64,000 bases of DNA from Paracoccaceae bacterium (GCA_014654775.1 JACVZW010000073.1:62001-126000); one strand, 5' to 3'; positions 44,712 through 56,177 are shown, numbered from the stretch's first letter. Notes: generated from the sequence alone by a model not told the origin. A program made the numbers and translations.

Positions 44712-45704
44712 ATGGAACAGTTCTTCGGTGCAGCGACGACCATCGTGATCGGTGTCGGGGGGTGCCTGCTTTATTTCTTCCTGACGAACCTTCTCTTGGG
44801 CCGGATCTTTCCCGCCTCTGGCCCGAATATCAGCCGCAACATCAACCGGGCGAATGCGATCCGGCCTTGGCTGTTTCTGTTTCCGGCGCTGATCCTGCTG
44901 GCGCTGTATCTGGTCTATCCGCTGTTCTGGTCGATCTACCTGTCGGTCATGGATGCCAATGGGCGCGAATTCGTGGGGCTGTACAATTACCAGTGGATGG
45001 TGAGCGACCCTAAGTTCTTGGAATCCATGCGCAACAACATCCTTTGGCTGATCGTTGTTCCGGCCTTTTCCACCTTTTTCGGTCTGCTGGCAGCGGCACT
45101 GACGGACCGCATCCGCTGGGGCAATTTCGCCAAGGCGATGATCTTCATGCCGATGGCGATTTCCTTTGTCGGTGCCTCGGTGATCTGGAAGTTCGTCTAT
45201 GACTTCCGCCCCGAGGGGCAGAACCAGATCGGTCTTCTGAACGCGATCGTGGAAGCCTTTGGCGGTGCCCCGGAAACGTGGTTGACGCATGAGATCGTGA
45301 ACAGCTTCCTTCTGATGGTCGTGCTGATCTGGATTCAGACGGGCTTTGCCATGGTGATCCTGTCGGCCGCGCTGCGGGGCATCCCGGAAGAGACGGTTGA
45401 GGCGGCCATTCTGGACGGCGCGTCGCCCTTGCAACTGTTCTTCAAGATCAAGGTGCCGCAGATCTGGGGGACGATCCTTGTCGTCTGGACCACGATCACC
45501 ATCACCGTGCTGAAGGTCTTTGACATTGTGCTGGCGATGACCAACGGGCAGTGGGGGACGCAGGTCCTTGGGAATTACATGTATGACTGGCTGGTCAGGG
45601 GGCAGGATTCGGGCCGCGCCTCGGCCATTGCCATCGTGATCATGCTGCTGGTGACGCCGATCATGATCTGGAACATCCGGAATGCCCGCAAGGAGATGCG
45701 CTGA
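44712..45704 (+). CDS. aglF: alpha-glucoside ABC transporter permease
   Basis: A 330-residue inner-membrane permease with ~7 to 8 helices, an extra N-terminal helix (residues ~5-30) and then LFLFPALILLALYLVYPLFW. The cytoplasmic coupling loop is EETVEAAILDGASPLQLF, the EAA motif that docks with the ATPase. It forms a heterodimer with AglG. Its stop overlaps the aglG start by one base (TGATG). Confidence 0.93.
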   Translation: MEQFFGAATTIVIGVGGCLLYFFLTNLLLGRIFPASGPNISRNINRANAIRPWLFLFPALILLALYLVYPLFWSIYLSVMDANGREFVGLYNYQWMVSDPKFLESMRNNILWLIVVPAFSTFFGLLAAALTDRIRWGNFAKAMIFMPMAISFVGASVIWKFVYDFRPEGQNQIGLLNAIVEAFGGAPETWLTHEIVNSFLLMVVLIWIQTGFAMVILSAALRGIPEETVEAAILDGASPLQLFFKIKVPQIWGTILVVWTTITITVLKVFDIVLAMTNGQWGTQVLGNYMYDWLVRGQDSGRASAIAIVIMLLVTPIMIWNIRNARKEMR

Positions 45705-46837
45705 TGGACAATATCGTCGGCCAGAAATCCAGCCTGACATGGTTGGTCAACCTTGCGGCGGCGGCGCTTGTCCTGCTGTGGACGATCCCGACCTTTGGCC
45801 TGTTGGTGTCGTCTTTCCGGGACCGCGACCAGATCCTGACCAGCGGGTGGTGGCAGTCGCTGTTCCCGCAAGAGGCATCGGTCCAGTATCGCGCCGGTGC
45901 GCCGGATACGGCGGTGCAGGAAGGCGGGGTCTACGTCATTTCGGGCAATGTGTTTGACGAGTTGGCCTTGGGGGAGGTGAGCGCCTTCGGCACAAACTCC
46001 CGCGATCCGGCGGCCTATCCGGTGGGCGAGACGATCACGACGGATGACGGCTATGAGCTGACGGTGAATGCGGATGGCAGCTATCGGCTGACCTCGGCCA
46101 CGCCTTTGGAGGGGACGCGGGGGGAGCGGATTTTCATCACCTCTACCCAAGCGCCGAGTTTCACGACCGAGAATTTCGTGAAGGTGCTGAATGCCGAAGG
46201 ACTGGGGCGGGGCTTTCTGAACACGCTGACCGTGTCGATCCCGGCGACGGTGATCCCGATCCTGATTGCGGCCTTTGCGGCCTATGCGCTGGCTTGGATG
46301 GAGTTTCCGGGGCGGGCGCTGTTGATCGCGGCGGTGGTGGGGCTTTTGGTGGTGCCTCTGCAACTGGCGCTGATCCCGCTGTTGCAGCTGCATCTGAAGG
46401 CGGGGATCGGCAAGAGTTATATGGGGATCTGGCTGGCGCATTCGGCCTTTGGCCTGCCGCTGGCGATTTATCTCTTGCGCAACTACATGGCCGGCTTGCC
46501 GCGCGACATCATTGAAAGCGCGCGGGTGGACGGGGCGACGGATTTCCAGATCTTTCTGCGGATCATCCTGCCGCTGTCCTTTCCGGCGCTGGCCTCTTTC
46601 GCGATCTTTCAGTTCCTGTGGACATGGAACGACCTGCTGGTGGCACTGGTCTTCCTTGGATCGACGCAGGATCAGTTGGTGATGACGGGGCAGTTGAAAG
46701 AGTTGATGGGGTCGCGCGGGGGCGATTGGGAGATCCTTGCCGCGTCTGCCTTCATCAGCATCGCGGTGCCGCTGGCGGTGTTCTTTGCCATGCAGAAATA
46801 CTTGGTCCGGGGCCTGCTGGCCGGATCGGTGAAGTGA
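45704..46837 (+). CDS. aglG: alpha-glucoside ABC transporter permease
   Basis: A 377-residue permease partner of AglF. Helix 1 is WLVNLAAAALVLLWTIPTFG. A hydrophilic stretch of ~130 residues follows (~40-165), forming an unusually large periplasmic insert. Five further helices come after it, with the EAA-type loop IIESARVDGATDFQIFLRI. The insert is a feature of AglG-type MalG relatives. It overlaps aglF and is followed 13 bases later by aglA. Confidence 0.92.
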   Translation: MDNIVGQKSSLTWLVNLAAAALVLLWTIPTFGLLVSSFRDRDQILTSGWWQSLFPQEASVQYRAGAPDTAVQEGGVYVISGNVFDELALGEVSAFGTNSRDPAAYPVGETITTDDGYELTVNADGSYRLTSATPLEGTRGERIFITSTQAPSFTTENFVKVLNAEGLGRGFLNTLTVSIPATVIPILIAAFAAYALAWMEFPGRALLIAAVVGLLVVPLQLALIPLLQLHLKAGIGKSYMGIWLAHSAFGLPLAIYLLRNYMAGLPRDIIESARVDGATDFQIFLRIILPLSFPALASFAIFQFLWTWNDLLVALVFLGSTQDQLVMTGQLKELMGSRGGDWEILAASAFISIAVPLAVFFAMQKYLVRGLLAGSVK

Positions 46838-46850
46838 GAAAGACGGACGG

Positions 46851-48476
46851 ATGACGGATGTGATCGGCCATGATGCCGACTGGTGGCGCGGGGCGGTGAT
46901 CTATCAGATCTATCCCCGCAGCTTTCAGGACAGCAATGGCGACGGGATCGGCGATCTGGGCGGGATCGTGGAGCGGCTGCCGCATATCGCGGGGCTGGGG
47001 GCGGATGCGATCTGGATCAGCCCCTTCTTCACCAGCCCGATGAAGGATTTCGGCTATGACGTGAGCGACTATTGCGACGTCGATCCGATGTTCGGCAGCC
47101 TCGCCGATTTCGACCGGGTGGTGGCGCGGGCGCATGAGTTGGGCCTGAAGGTGATGATCGACTTGGTGCTGTCGCATACGAGCGATCAGCATCCGTGGTT
47201 CAAGGAAAGCCGGAAGGACCGGACCAACGGCAAGGCCGATTGGTATGTTTGGGCAGAGGCGAAGCCGGATGGGACGGCACCCAACAACTGGCTGTCGGTC
47301 TTTGGCGGGTCTGCGTGGCAATGGGACGGGCGGCGGCGGCAATACTATCTGCACAACTTCCTGACCAGTCAGCCCGACCTGAACCTGCATCATGCGCCGG
47401 TGCAGGAGGCGTTGCTGGATGTGGCGCGGTTCTGGCTGGAGCGGGGAGTGAACGGGTTCCGGCTGGACACGATCAACTTCTACTTCGCGGACAAGTATCT
47501 GCGCGACAACCCCTCTCTGCCGCCGGAATTGCGCAATGACAGCATCGCGCCGTCGGTGAACCCGTATAATCACCAGCTGCACCTGTTTTCGAAGAACCAG
47601 CCGGAGAATCATGAATTCCTGCGAAAATTCCGCGCGGTGTTGACCCCTTACGGGGCGGCGGCGGTGGGCGAGGTGGGCGATGCCCAGCGGGGGCTGGAGA
47701 TCATGGCCGAATACACCTCGGGCGGGGACAAGGTGCAGATGTGCTATCCGTTCGAGATGCTGCAGCCCGCGCGGTTGACAGCGGCCTCGGCGGCGGCGGT
47801 GTTCGACCGGCTGGCGGCGGCGGCGCCGGATGCGTGGCCCTGCTGGGCCTATTCGAACCACGACACCGTTCGGCATGTGACGCGCTGGGGTCTTTCGGAC
47901 GCGGGCGCAAGGGTTTACGCGACGATGCTGATGTGTCTGCGCGGGTCGGTCTGCCTGTATCAGGGCGAGGAATTGGCGCTGCCCGAGGCGGAGATCGCCT
48001 TCGAGGAGTTGCAGGACCCGTATGGGATCGAGTTCTGGCCCGAATTCAAGGGGCGCGACGGATGCCGGACGCCGATGCCTTGGGTCACGGATAACGGGCT
48101 GTGCGGGTTTTCCACGGCCGAGCGGGCATGGCTGCCGGTGACCGCGCCGCATCGCCCCTTGGCCGTGGCATCGCAAGAGGCGCAGGCGGGATCGATGCTG
48201 CACCATTACCGGGCCGTGCTGGCCTTCCGGCGGGGGCATCCGACCTTTGCCCATGGTCCCATGACAGGATGGACGGCGGAGGGGGACGTGTTTTCCTTCA
48301 CCCGCAGTGGTGGGAGCGAGATTTTCTGCGCCTTCAATCTGGGCGAGGCGGCGGCGGAGGTCGCGCTGCCGCAGGGGAATTGGGAACGGATCGGGGAAAG
48401 CGTGGGCAGCATCGCGCCCGCAGGGGGCAAGGTGCATCTGCCCGGCTGGGGCTGCTGTATCGCGCGCAAGGTATAA
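46851..48476 (+). CDS. aglA: GH13 alpha-glucosidase
   Basis: A 541-residue cytoplasmic glycosidase of family 13 (oligo-1,6/alpha-glucosidase type). The triad is visible: Asp206 in NGFRLDTINFY, Glu274 in AAVGEVGDAQR and Asp338 in YSNHDTVRHV. The start WWRGAVIYQIYPRSFQDSNG and the calcium/loop segment GDGIGDLGGI are typical. It hydrolyses imported alpha-glucosides such as sucrose, maltose or trehalose to glucose. Being encoded inside the transporter operon, between aglG and aglK, fixes its role. Confidence 0.95.
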   Translation: MTDVIGHDADWWRGAVIYQIYPRSFQDSNGDGIGDLGGIVERLPHIAGLGADAIWISPFFTSPMKDFGYDVSDYCDVDPMFGSLADFDRVVARAHELGLKVMIDLVLSHTSDQHPWFKESRKDRTNGKADWYVWAEAKPDGTAPNNWLSVFGGSAWQWDGRRRQYYLHNFLTSQPDLNLHHAPVQEALLDVARFWLERGVNGFRLDTINFYFADKYLRDNPSLPPELRNDSIAPSVNPYNHQLHLFSKNQPENHEFLRKFRAVLTPYGAAAVGEVGDAQRGLEIMAEYTSGGDKVQMCYPFEMLQPARLTAASAAAVFDRLAAAAPDAWPCWAYSNHDTVRHVTRWGLSDAGARVYATMLMCLRGSVCLYQGEELALPEAEIAFEELQDPYGIEFWPEFKGRDGCRTPMPWVTDNGLCGFSTAERAWLPVTAPHRPLAVASQEAQAGSMLHHYRAVLAFRRGHPTFAHGPMTGWTAEGDVFSFTRSGGSEIFCAFNLGEAAAEVALPQGNWERIGESVGSIAPAGGKVHLPGWGCCIARKV

Positions 48477-48490
48477 GGGGAGGGACGGGG

Positions 48491-49576
48491 ATGGCCGAGC
48501 TGAAACTGGTCGATGTCGAGAAGGCCTATGGCGAGGTGAAGGTTCTGCGGAACATCAACCTCGACATCAAGACGGGCGAGTTGATTGTCTTCGTCGGCCC
48601 TTCGGGATGCGGGAAATCCACCCTGCTGCGGATGATCGCGGGGCTGGAGCGGATCACGGGCGGAGAGTTCACCATCGACGGCGTGAAGATGAATGACGTG
48701 CCGCCCGCGCAGCGGGGCATCGCGATGGTGTTCCAGTCCTACGCGCTTTATCCCCACATGACGGTGCGGGACAACATGGCCTTCGCGTTGAAGATCGCTA
48801 AGAAATCCGCCTCCGAGATCGCCGCAGCGGTGGAGAAGGCGGCGAAGATCCTGCAGCTGACGCCCTATCTGGACCGTTTGCCGAAGGCGCTGTCGGGCGG
48901 GCAGCGGCAGCGGGTGGCCATTGGGCGGGCCATCGTGCGCGACCCGAAGGTCTATCTTTTCGACGAGCCGCTGTCGAACCTTGACGCCGCGCTGCGGGTG
49001 GCAACGCGGATCGAGATCGCGCAGCTGAAAGAGCAGATGCCGAATTCCACCATGATCTACGTGACCCATGATCAGGTAGAGGCGATGACGCTGGCCAGCC
49101 GTATCGTTGTGCTGGCGGGCGGCGGGATCAGTCAGGTGGGCACGCCGCTGGAGCTGTATGAACGGCCCGAGAACGAATTCGTCGCGCAGTTCATCGGCAG
49201 CCCGGCGATGAATCTGATGGCGGGCGAGGTGGTGGAAACTGGGGCCGAGACGCTGGTGAAGCTGGCCAATGGCGGGACCGCGCGGTCTGCGGTTCCGACG
49301 GTGGCGACCGACAAGGGGCTGAAGGTCAATATCGGCATCCGGCCCGAGGACCTTGTGACCGCGACGGGCGAGGCGGCCTTTACCGGCGAGGTGGAGATCA
49401 CCGAGGCGCTGGGGGAGGTGACGCTGCTTTACTTCAAGCGGCAGGGCGAGGCGGCGCAGGTCGTGGCCAAGCTGCCGGGCATCCATGCCGGGTTGCGGCA
49501 CAGGACCGTGTCGCTGACGGCGGACCCGAAGAAGGTGCATCTCTTCGCCAATGGGCGGTCGCTCTTGTACCGCTGA
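48491..49576 (+). CDS. aglK: alpha-glucoside ABC transporter ATP-binding protein
   Basis: A 361-residue MalK-type ATPase. Walker A is GPSGCGKSTLLR, Q-loop VFQSYALYPHMTV, signature LSGGQRQRVAIGRA, Walker B VYLFDEPLSNLDA, and the switch His is in YVTHDQVEAMT. The C-terminal TOBE regulatory domain is at ~residues 235-361. It drives AglF-AglG and may also serve other sugar permeases. The ATG at 48491 follows GGGACGGGG, 14 bases after aglA. Confidence 0.95.
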   Translation: MAELKLVDVEKAYGEVKVLRNINLDIKTGELIVFVGPSGCGKSTLLRMIAGLERITGGEFTIDGVKMNDVPPAQRGIAMVFQSYALYPHMTVRDNMAFALKIAKKSASEIAAAVEKAAKILQLTPYLDRLPKALSGGQRQRVAIGRAIVRDPKVYLFDEPLSNLDAALRVATRIEIAQLKEQMPNSTMIYVTHDQVEAMTLASRIVVLAGGGISQVGTPLELYERPENEFVAQFIGSPAMNLMAGEVVETGAETLVKLANGGTARSAVPTVATDKGLKVNIGIRPEDLVTATGEAAFTGEVEITEALGEVTLLYFKRQGEAAQVVAKLPGIHAGLRHRTVSLTADPKKVHLFANGRSLLYR

Positions 49577-49724
49577 GCGTCAGGTCGGTTGACAGGGGCG
49601 CATTCGGGGCGCAGAGCAGGGTATGGGACAGCGGCGGGTGCAGATCATTGCCCCCGCAATCTGGCGCGCGCCCTTGCCGATCTGGTCACAGGACCATCCC
49701 GGCTGAGCCGGAGAGGATGGGCCA

Positions 49725-49856
49725 ATGGCCAAAGGACAGATGCGTTCCAACAAGGAAATCAAGAAGCCGAAGAAGGAAAAGCCCAAGGCGGCCGTCGTCG
49801 TGGTGGCCAATCCGGCCGCGCGGATCACAGCCATGCAGGGCAAGGCCAAGGGCTGA
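49725..49856 (+). CDS. small conserved basic protein
   Basis: A 43-residue protein: MAKGQMRSNKEIKKPKKEKP at the start, then VVVVANPAARITAMQGKAKG. It is very rich in lysine and has no membrane segment or metal site. The ATG at 49725 follows GAGAGGATGGG. Proteins with this MAKGQ-RSN-E-KKPKKEK head are widespread in proteobacteria with no known function; a nucleic-acid or ribosome contact is an inference from charge only. It is too short for usual ORF cut-offs and is easily missed. Confidence 0.72.
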   Translation: MAKGQMRSNKEIKKPKKEKPKAAVVVVANPAARITAMQGKAKG

Positions 49857-49900
49857 CCGCCCTGCCTTGGGCCTGATGGTCTGCGCCGGGGTGGGGAGGG

Positions 49901-50860
49901 TCAGCCCCGCTGCGCCCGGGCGTGGAAGATGAAGCCGAGGAAGTTCAGCAGGACCTGCGCGGCGAGGATCGCGGTGGTGCCGTCGCGGTCATAATCGGGG
50001 GCGACTTCGACGAGGTCGATGCCGACGATTTCATGCCGTTGGGCGACCTGCTGCAGGATTTCCAGCACGTCGTAATAGAGAAAGCCGCCATGGCTGGGCG
50101 TTCCCGTGCCCGGCGCGATGGAGGGGCAGAAGCCGTCAATGTCGATGGTGACGTAAAGCCGCGCGCCCTCGGGGATGCGGGCGGCGGTCGCCACGGGCCC
50201 CAGCTTGCGGACCTGCCGCACGGAGAGGATGTCGTCTCCCATCGCCCGGGCCGCATCGTAGCCTTCCTTGGTGGTGGATGAGACGTTGCGGATGCCCAAG
50301 GCGGTGATGCCCGTGACATAGTCCTTTTCCGCCGCGCGGCGCATCGGGTTGCCATGGCCGTGGCGGACGCCGTGGCGGACATCGACGAAATCGAGATGGG
50401 CGTCGATCTGCAGAATGTGGATCGGGCCCTGATCGTCGAAGGCACGGATGCAGGGGATGTTGATGGAATGGTCCCCGCCGATGGTGACGGGCAGCGCGCC
50501 CGCCTTGAGGATGGCGCGCACACCGGCCTCGATATTGGCATGACTTTTTTCGGTATCGGTGTGGACGATGTCGGCATCGCCGATATCCACCATGCGGACG
50601 TCTTGGCCGAGATAGGTGACGTCATCCTCGTGGTCATAGGCCCCGGCATGGCCAAAGGAGAAGAGGGTGGAAGCCTCGCGCACTGCGCGGGGGCCGAAGC
50701 GGGCACCGGCCCGGAACTGTGTGCCAAAGTCGAAGGGCGCGCCGAGGATGGCGATGTCGGCCTCGATCGCGTCCCAGTCGGCGATGTAGGGGCGCTTGCC
50801 GAAGGTGGAGATGCCGACGAAGGGCAGGTTGAGGCGGCCTGTGTCGTAGGTATTGGCCAT
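49901..50860 (-). CDS. ureohydrolase, agmatinase family
   Basis: A 319-residue Mn-dependent ureohydrolase of the arginase/agmatinase family. Metal-binding motifs are GGDHS (128-132), DAHLD (153-157) and TIDIDGFCPSIAPGTG. The family hydrolyses guanidino compounds to urea plus an amine. Agmatinase (to putrescine) is the usual call, but guanidinobutyrase or guanidinopropionase cannot be excluded from motifs alone. The divergently encoded dioxygenase and the co-oriented LysR gene 5 bases upstream suggest a small catabolic unit. Confidence 0.85.
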   Translation of the reverse strand: MANTYDTGRLNLPFVGISTFGKRPYIADWDAIEADIAILGAPFDFGTQFRAGARFGPRAVREASTLFSFGHAGAYDHEDDVTYLGQDVRMVDIGDADIVHTDTEKSHANIEAGVRAILKAGALPVTIGGDHSINIPCIRAFDDQGPIHILQIDAHLDFVDVRHGVRHGHGNPMRRAAEKDYVTGITALGIRNVSSTTKEGYDAARAMGDDILSVRQVRKLGPVATAARIPEGARLYVTIDIDGFCPSIAPGTGTPSHGGFLYYDVLEILQQVAQRHEIVGIDLVEVAPDYDRDGTTAILAAQVLLNFLGFIFHARAQRG

Positions 50861-50865
50861 GATGA

Positions 50866-51777
50866 TCAGCTGTCTCCGTCCTGGTCTTGCGAGGGGGTGA
50901 AGTGGCCGGGGATCAGCTGGGCGATCCGTTCGGCGGCAGGGGGCAGGGGATTGCCTGCGGTGCGGGCGAGGATGATGGGTTCGGTCCCTGCGTCGATCAA
51001 CGGCAGGGTGGCGAGGCGCGCGCCGTCATGGCTGCGCCGTCCGGCGGGGCGGGTATAGCTGAGGCCGACGCCGAAGCCGTTTGCGGCGAAGCTGCGCATG
51101 AGGTCGAGCGTGGCGGTGCGATGGGCCACGGTGAAGGGCAGGTCGCGGGCCGTGAAGAGGGCGCGCATATGGGCCAGCGACGGCCCCTGATCGGCAAGAA
51201 TCAGCGGATGGGCCGAGAGTGTGGCCAGTGTCAGCCCGCGCCGCGCTTGCGCCACAACCGGGTGATCGGGGGCGGCCACTGCATGCGGGGCGACCTGCTG
51301 CAGGACCAGACGGTCTGCACTGCTGTCGAGGCCCAGGTCCCATGTGATGGCAAGATCGATGCGGCCATGGCGCAAGCCGTCGCTGATCGCCTCGAAGGGC
51401 AGGATCTCGGGGGCGATGGCGACATCGGGCGCCTGTGCGGCCAGCTTGCGCAAGAGGGGGGCGAGGTGGGTGGGGGCGAGGTCTTCGAAACAGGCCAGCC
51501 GCACCGGAGCGGCAGGGGTTTCGCCGGACATGAGGCGGGTGAGCGCGTCGAGTTGGGCCTGCGCCTCGGTCAGCCAGCCGCGCCCGAAGGCGGTGGGTGT
51601 GATGCGCCCGCCCGGGCGGCGCAGGAAGAGCGGTTGGCCAAGCGTCTGTTCCAACTGCGCAAGCGCAACAGAGAGGGCGGGTTGGGAGACATTCAGCGCC
51701 TCTGCCGCCGCGGTGACACCGCCGAAGCGGGCGGTGGCGGTGGCGTATTCGATCTGGCGGAGCGTGACGGCGAGCAT
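50866..51777 (-). CDS. LysR family transcriptional regulator
   Basis: A 303-residue LysR-type regulator. The helix-turn-helix is RQIEYATATARFGGVTAAAE, then ALNVSQPALSVALAQLEQTL. The effector domain follows from ~residue 90. It lies 5 bases upstream of the ureohydrolase gene on the same strand and 49 bases from the divergent PhyH-type dioxygenase, so it probably controls one or both. Confidence 0.9.
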   Translation of the reverse strand: MLAVTLRQIEYATATARFGGVTAAAEALNVSQPALSVALAQLEQTLGQPLFLRRPGGRITPTAFGRGWLTEAQAQLDALTRLMSGETPAAPVRLACFEDLAPTHLAPLLRKLAAQAPDVAIAPEILPFEAISDGLRHGRIDLAITWDLGLDSSADRLVLQQVAPHAVAAPDHPVVAQARRGLTLATLSAHPLILADQGPSLAHMRALFTARDLPFTVAHRTATLDLMRSFAANGFGVGLSYTRPAGRRSHDGARLATLPLIDAGTEPIILARTAGNPLPPAAERIAQLIPGHFTPSQDQDGDS

Positions 51778-51826
51778 GCGACTATGACCCTGATTACCAC
51801 ATATTATTGGAAGCTATGCCCGGATC

Positions 51827-52672
51827 ATGCGATTTGTCGACAGGCGAATGCGGAAATCCGACAGGGAGGGCGCGGTGGCGGTGATCGAGGGGATGGTGAC
51901 GGGGGCGATGGTGCAGGACTATCAGCGCGACGGGGTCGTGCTGGTGAAAGGGCTGTTCCGTGACTGGGTCGATGTGCTGCGCGCGGGCGTGGAGAAGAAC
52001 ATGGCCGATCCGTCGCCGCAGCTGATGGCGACGTTGAAGCCCGGAGAGACGGGGCGGTTCTTCGACGACTATTGCAATTGGACGCGCATCCCGGAATTCG
52101 AGCAGGCGATCCGGCAGTCGGGCGTCGCTGGGGTGGCCGCCGCGCTGATGGGGTCGGACCGCGTGCAACTGTTCCACGATCATGTGCTGGTGAAGGAACC
52201 CGGCACGAACAAGCCGACGCCCTGGCACACGGACGGGCCTTACTATTTCGTTGAGGGGCGGCAGACGGTGTCCTTCTGGGTGCCGCTCGACCCAGTCAAG
52301 GAGGCGTCCTTGCGCTGTGTTGCAGGAAGCCACCTTTGGCCCAAGGACGTGCTGCCGACGCGCTGGATGGCGGAGACGAATTTCTATCCCGGCGATCATG
52401 ATTACATGGCGGTCCCTGACCCAGAGGCAGAGGGCATGCGGATCATGGAATGGGAGATGGAGCCGGGCGATGCGGTGGCCTTCCATTACCGGACGGTGCA
52501 TGGCACGCGGGGAAACACCACGACGGCGCGGCGGCGGGCCTTTTCGCTGCGCCTTGTGGGGGATGATGCGCGCTATGTTGAGCGGCCGGGGCCGACCTCG
52601 CCGCCCTTTCCGGGGCATGAGATGGTGGCGGGAGAGCGGTTGCGGGAGGATTGGTTTCCCTATCTGGCGTGA
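51827..52672 (+). CDS. phytanoyl-CoA dioxygenase (PhyH) family protein
   Basis: A 281-residue Fe(II)/2-oxoglutarate oxygenase. The iron ligands are visible as TPWHTDGPYYFV (His-x-Asp) and FHYRTVHGTRGN (distal His). The 2-oxoglutarate-binding Arg is probably in TARRRAFSLRLVG. The N-terminal QRDGVVLVKGLFRDWVDVLR is typical of PhyH. The substrate is unknown; family members hydroxylate compounds from ectoine to acyl-CoA. Starts at 51827, 51848, 51893 and 51908 are possible; I give the longest. It is divergent from the LysR gene. Confidence 0.8.
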   Translation: MRFVDRRMRKSDREGAVAVIEGMVTGAMVQDYQRDGVVLVKGLFRDWVDVLRAGVEKNMADPSPQLMATLKPGETGRFFDDYCNWTRIPEFEQAIRQSGVAGVAAALMGSDRVQLFHDHVLVKEPGTNKPTPWHTDGPYYFVEGRQTVSFWVPLDPVKEASLRCVAGSHLWPKDVLPTRWMAETNFYPGDHDYMAVPDPEAEGMRIMEWEMEPGDAVAFHYRTVHGTRGNTTTARRRAFSLRLVGDDARYVERPGPTSPPFPGHEMVAGERLREDWFPYLA

Positions 52673-52769
52673 GCGGGTGGCGCTGCTGCGGTGATCTGGC
52701 ACGGGGCGCAGGCTTTGCCTGTGCCCTTCGCATTCGATAGGCTGCATGGAAGAGGCACAGGGGGACCAC

Positions 52770-53762
52770 ATGGCCGAGCGCGCGCATCCGCGACCGAAGA
52801 TTTATCCGCCGCCAGAGTTTCCGCCGCGGCGGCCGGGGCGGTTCGACCGGGTGCCGCCGGCGGTGTTTCCCGCGATCCTTGGCCTTTTGGGACTTGGTCT
52901 TGCGCTGCGGCGCGGGCTGGATGCGGCGGGGCTGCCGATCGGTCTGGCCGATCTCTTGATGGGGGCGGCGGCGGTGCTCTGGGCCTATGCCGTCTTTGCC
53001 TATGGGGTGAAGCTGGCGCGGCGGCCGTCGGTGATCCTTGACGATCTGAAGACTCTGCCGGGGCGGACCGGGCTTGCCGCGGCCACTGTCGGGGGCATGG
53101 CGCTTGCGGCGGCGGTGGCGCCGTTTTCGGTGCCGTTGGGCAAGGGCGTTCTGGTGGCCGCGCTGGTGGCGCATGGCTTGGTCATGCTGGTGACGGTGCG
53201 CGCGTTGTTCGCGCTGCCGCCCGAGGGGCGGGACGTCAATCCTGGCTGGCATCTGACCTTTATTGGATACATCGTCGGCGGTCTTGCTGCGGTGTTGGTC
53301 GGGTGGTCCCCTCTTGCGCTGGCCCTTGTCTGGTGGACGGTTGTGGTTGCGGGGGCCATCTGGGGCGTGAGCCTTGTGCAGCTGTTTCGGCGCATCCCGC
53401 CCGCGCCGCTGCGCCCGATGCTGGCGATCCATCTTGCCCCGATGAGCTTTATCGCCACGATCCTTGCCTTGCTGGGGATGGAGGGACCGGCGCAGGTGGC
53501 GTTGGCACTGGCGGCAGGGATCTTTGTGGCGCTGTTGGCGGCAGGGCGGTGGATCACCGAATCCGGGTTCAGCGCAATGTGGGCGGCTTTCACCTTTCCG
53601 TTGTCAGCCTTTGCCGGGGCGCTGTTCGCCTCGGGCTGGGATGTGGCGGGGATGGGGGTGCTGGTGGTGGCGCTTGGGGTGATCCCGCCGATCGCCTATC
53701 GGGTGATCACACTCTGGGGCAGCGGGCGGCTGGCCGCAGTGACGAATGCGGCGGAGGTGTGA
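52770..53762 (+). CDS. TDT family (TehA/SLAC1-like) membrane transporter
   Basis: A 330-residue membrane protein with about ten helices and a Pro-rich cytoplasmic head (PKIYPPPEFPPRRPGRFDRV). PPAVFPAILGLLGLGLALRR, HLTFIGYIVGGLAAVLV and ESGFSAMWAAFTFPLSAFAG are the pattern of the tellurite-resistance/dicarboxylate transporter (TDT) family, which includes anion channels. The actual ion or acid carried is unknown. The ATG at 52770 follows AGGGGGA. It is convergent with the amidotransferase gene. Confidence 0.82.
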   Translation: MAERAHPRPKIYPPPEFPPRRPGRFDRVPPAVFPAILGLLGLGLALRRGLDAAGLPIGLADLLMGAAAVLWAYAVFAYGVKLARRPSVILDDLKTLPGRTGLAAATVGGMALAAAVAPFSVPLGKGVLVAALVAHGLVMLVTVRALFALPPEGRDVNPGWHLTFIGYIVGGLAAVLVGWSPLALALVWWTVVVAGAIWGVSLVQLFRRIPPAPLRPMLAIHLAPMSFIATILALLGMEGPAQVALALAAGIFVALLAAGRWITESGFSAMWAAFTFPLSAFAGALFASGWDVAGMGVLVVALGVIPPIAYRVITLWGSGRLAAVTNAAEV

Positions 53763-53775
53763 GGCGGGCGGATTC

Positions 53776-53852
53776 TGACGCAGATTTCGCGTCGTCCCGT
53801 CACGCAACGGGGGCGCGCGATGTCTATGTGAGACATCGCCACGAAACCTGCG

Positions 53853-53855
<3 letters not shown>
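53776..53855. terminator. large nested inverted repeat between convergent genes
   Basis: An outer stem pairs TGACGCAGATTTCG (53776-53789) with CGAAACCTGCGTCA (53842-53855), 13 of 14 bases. Inside lies a perfect 8-bp hairpin (CGATGTCT 53818-53825, AGACATCG 53831-53838). The outer right arm includes the stop codon of the minus-strand gene. It has no T-run. A bidirectional terminator is the simplest role. Confidence 0.5.
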
Positions 53856-56151
<2,296 letters not shown>

Positions 56152-56177
56152 GTGCCTTATCCCTGGCGGATCGAAGC

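Noticed and set aside
43635-45740. 701-codon minus-strand frame across aglE and aglF
   Set aside because: It is antisense to two well-supported genes and extremely rich in Arg, His and Gln, typical of a mirror frame in GC-rich DNA.
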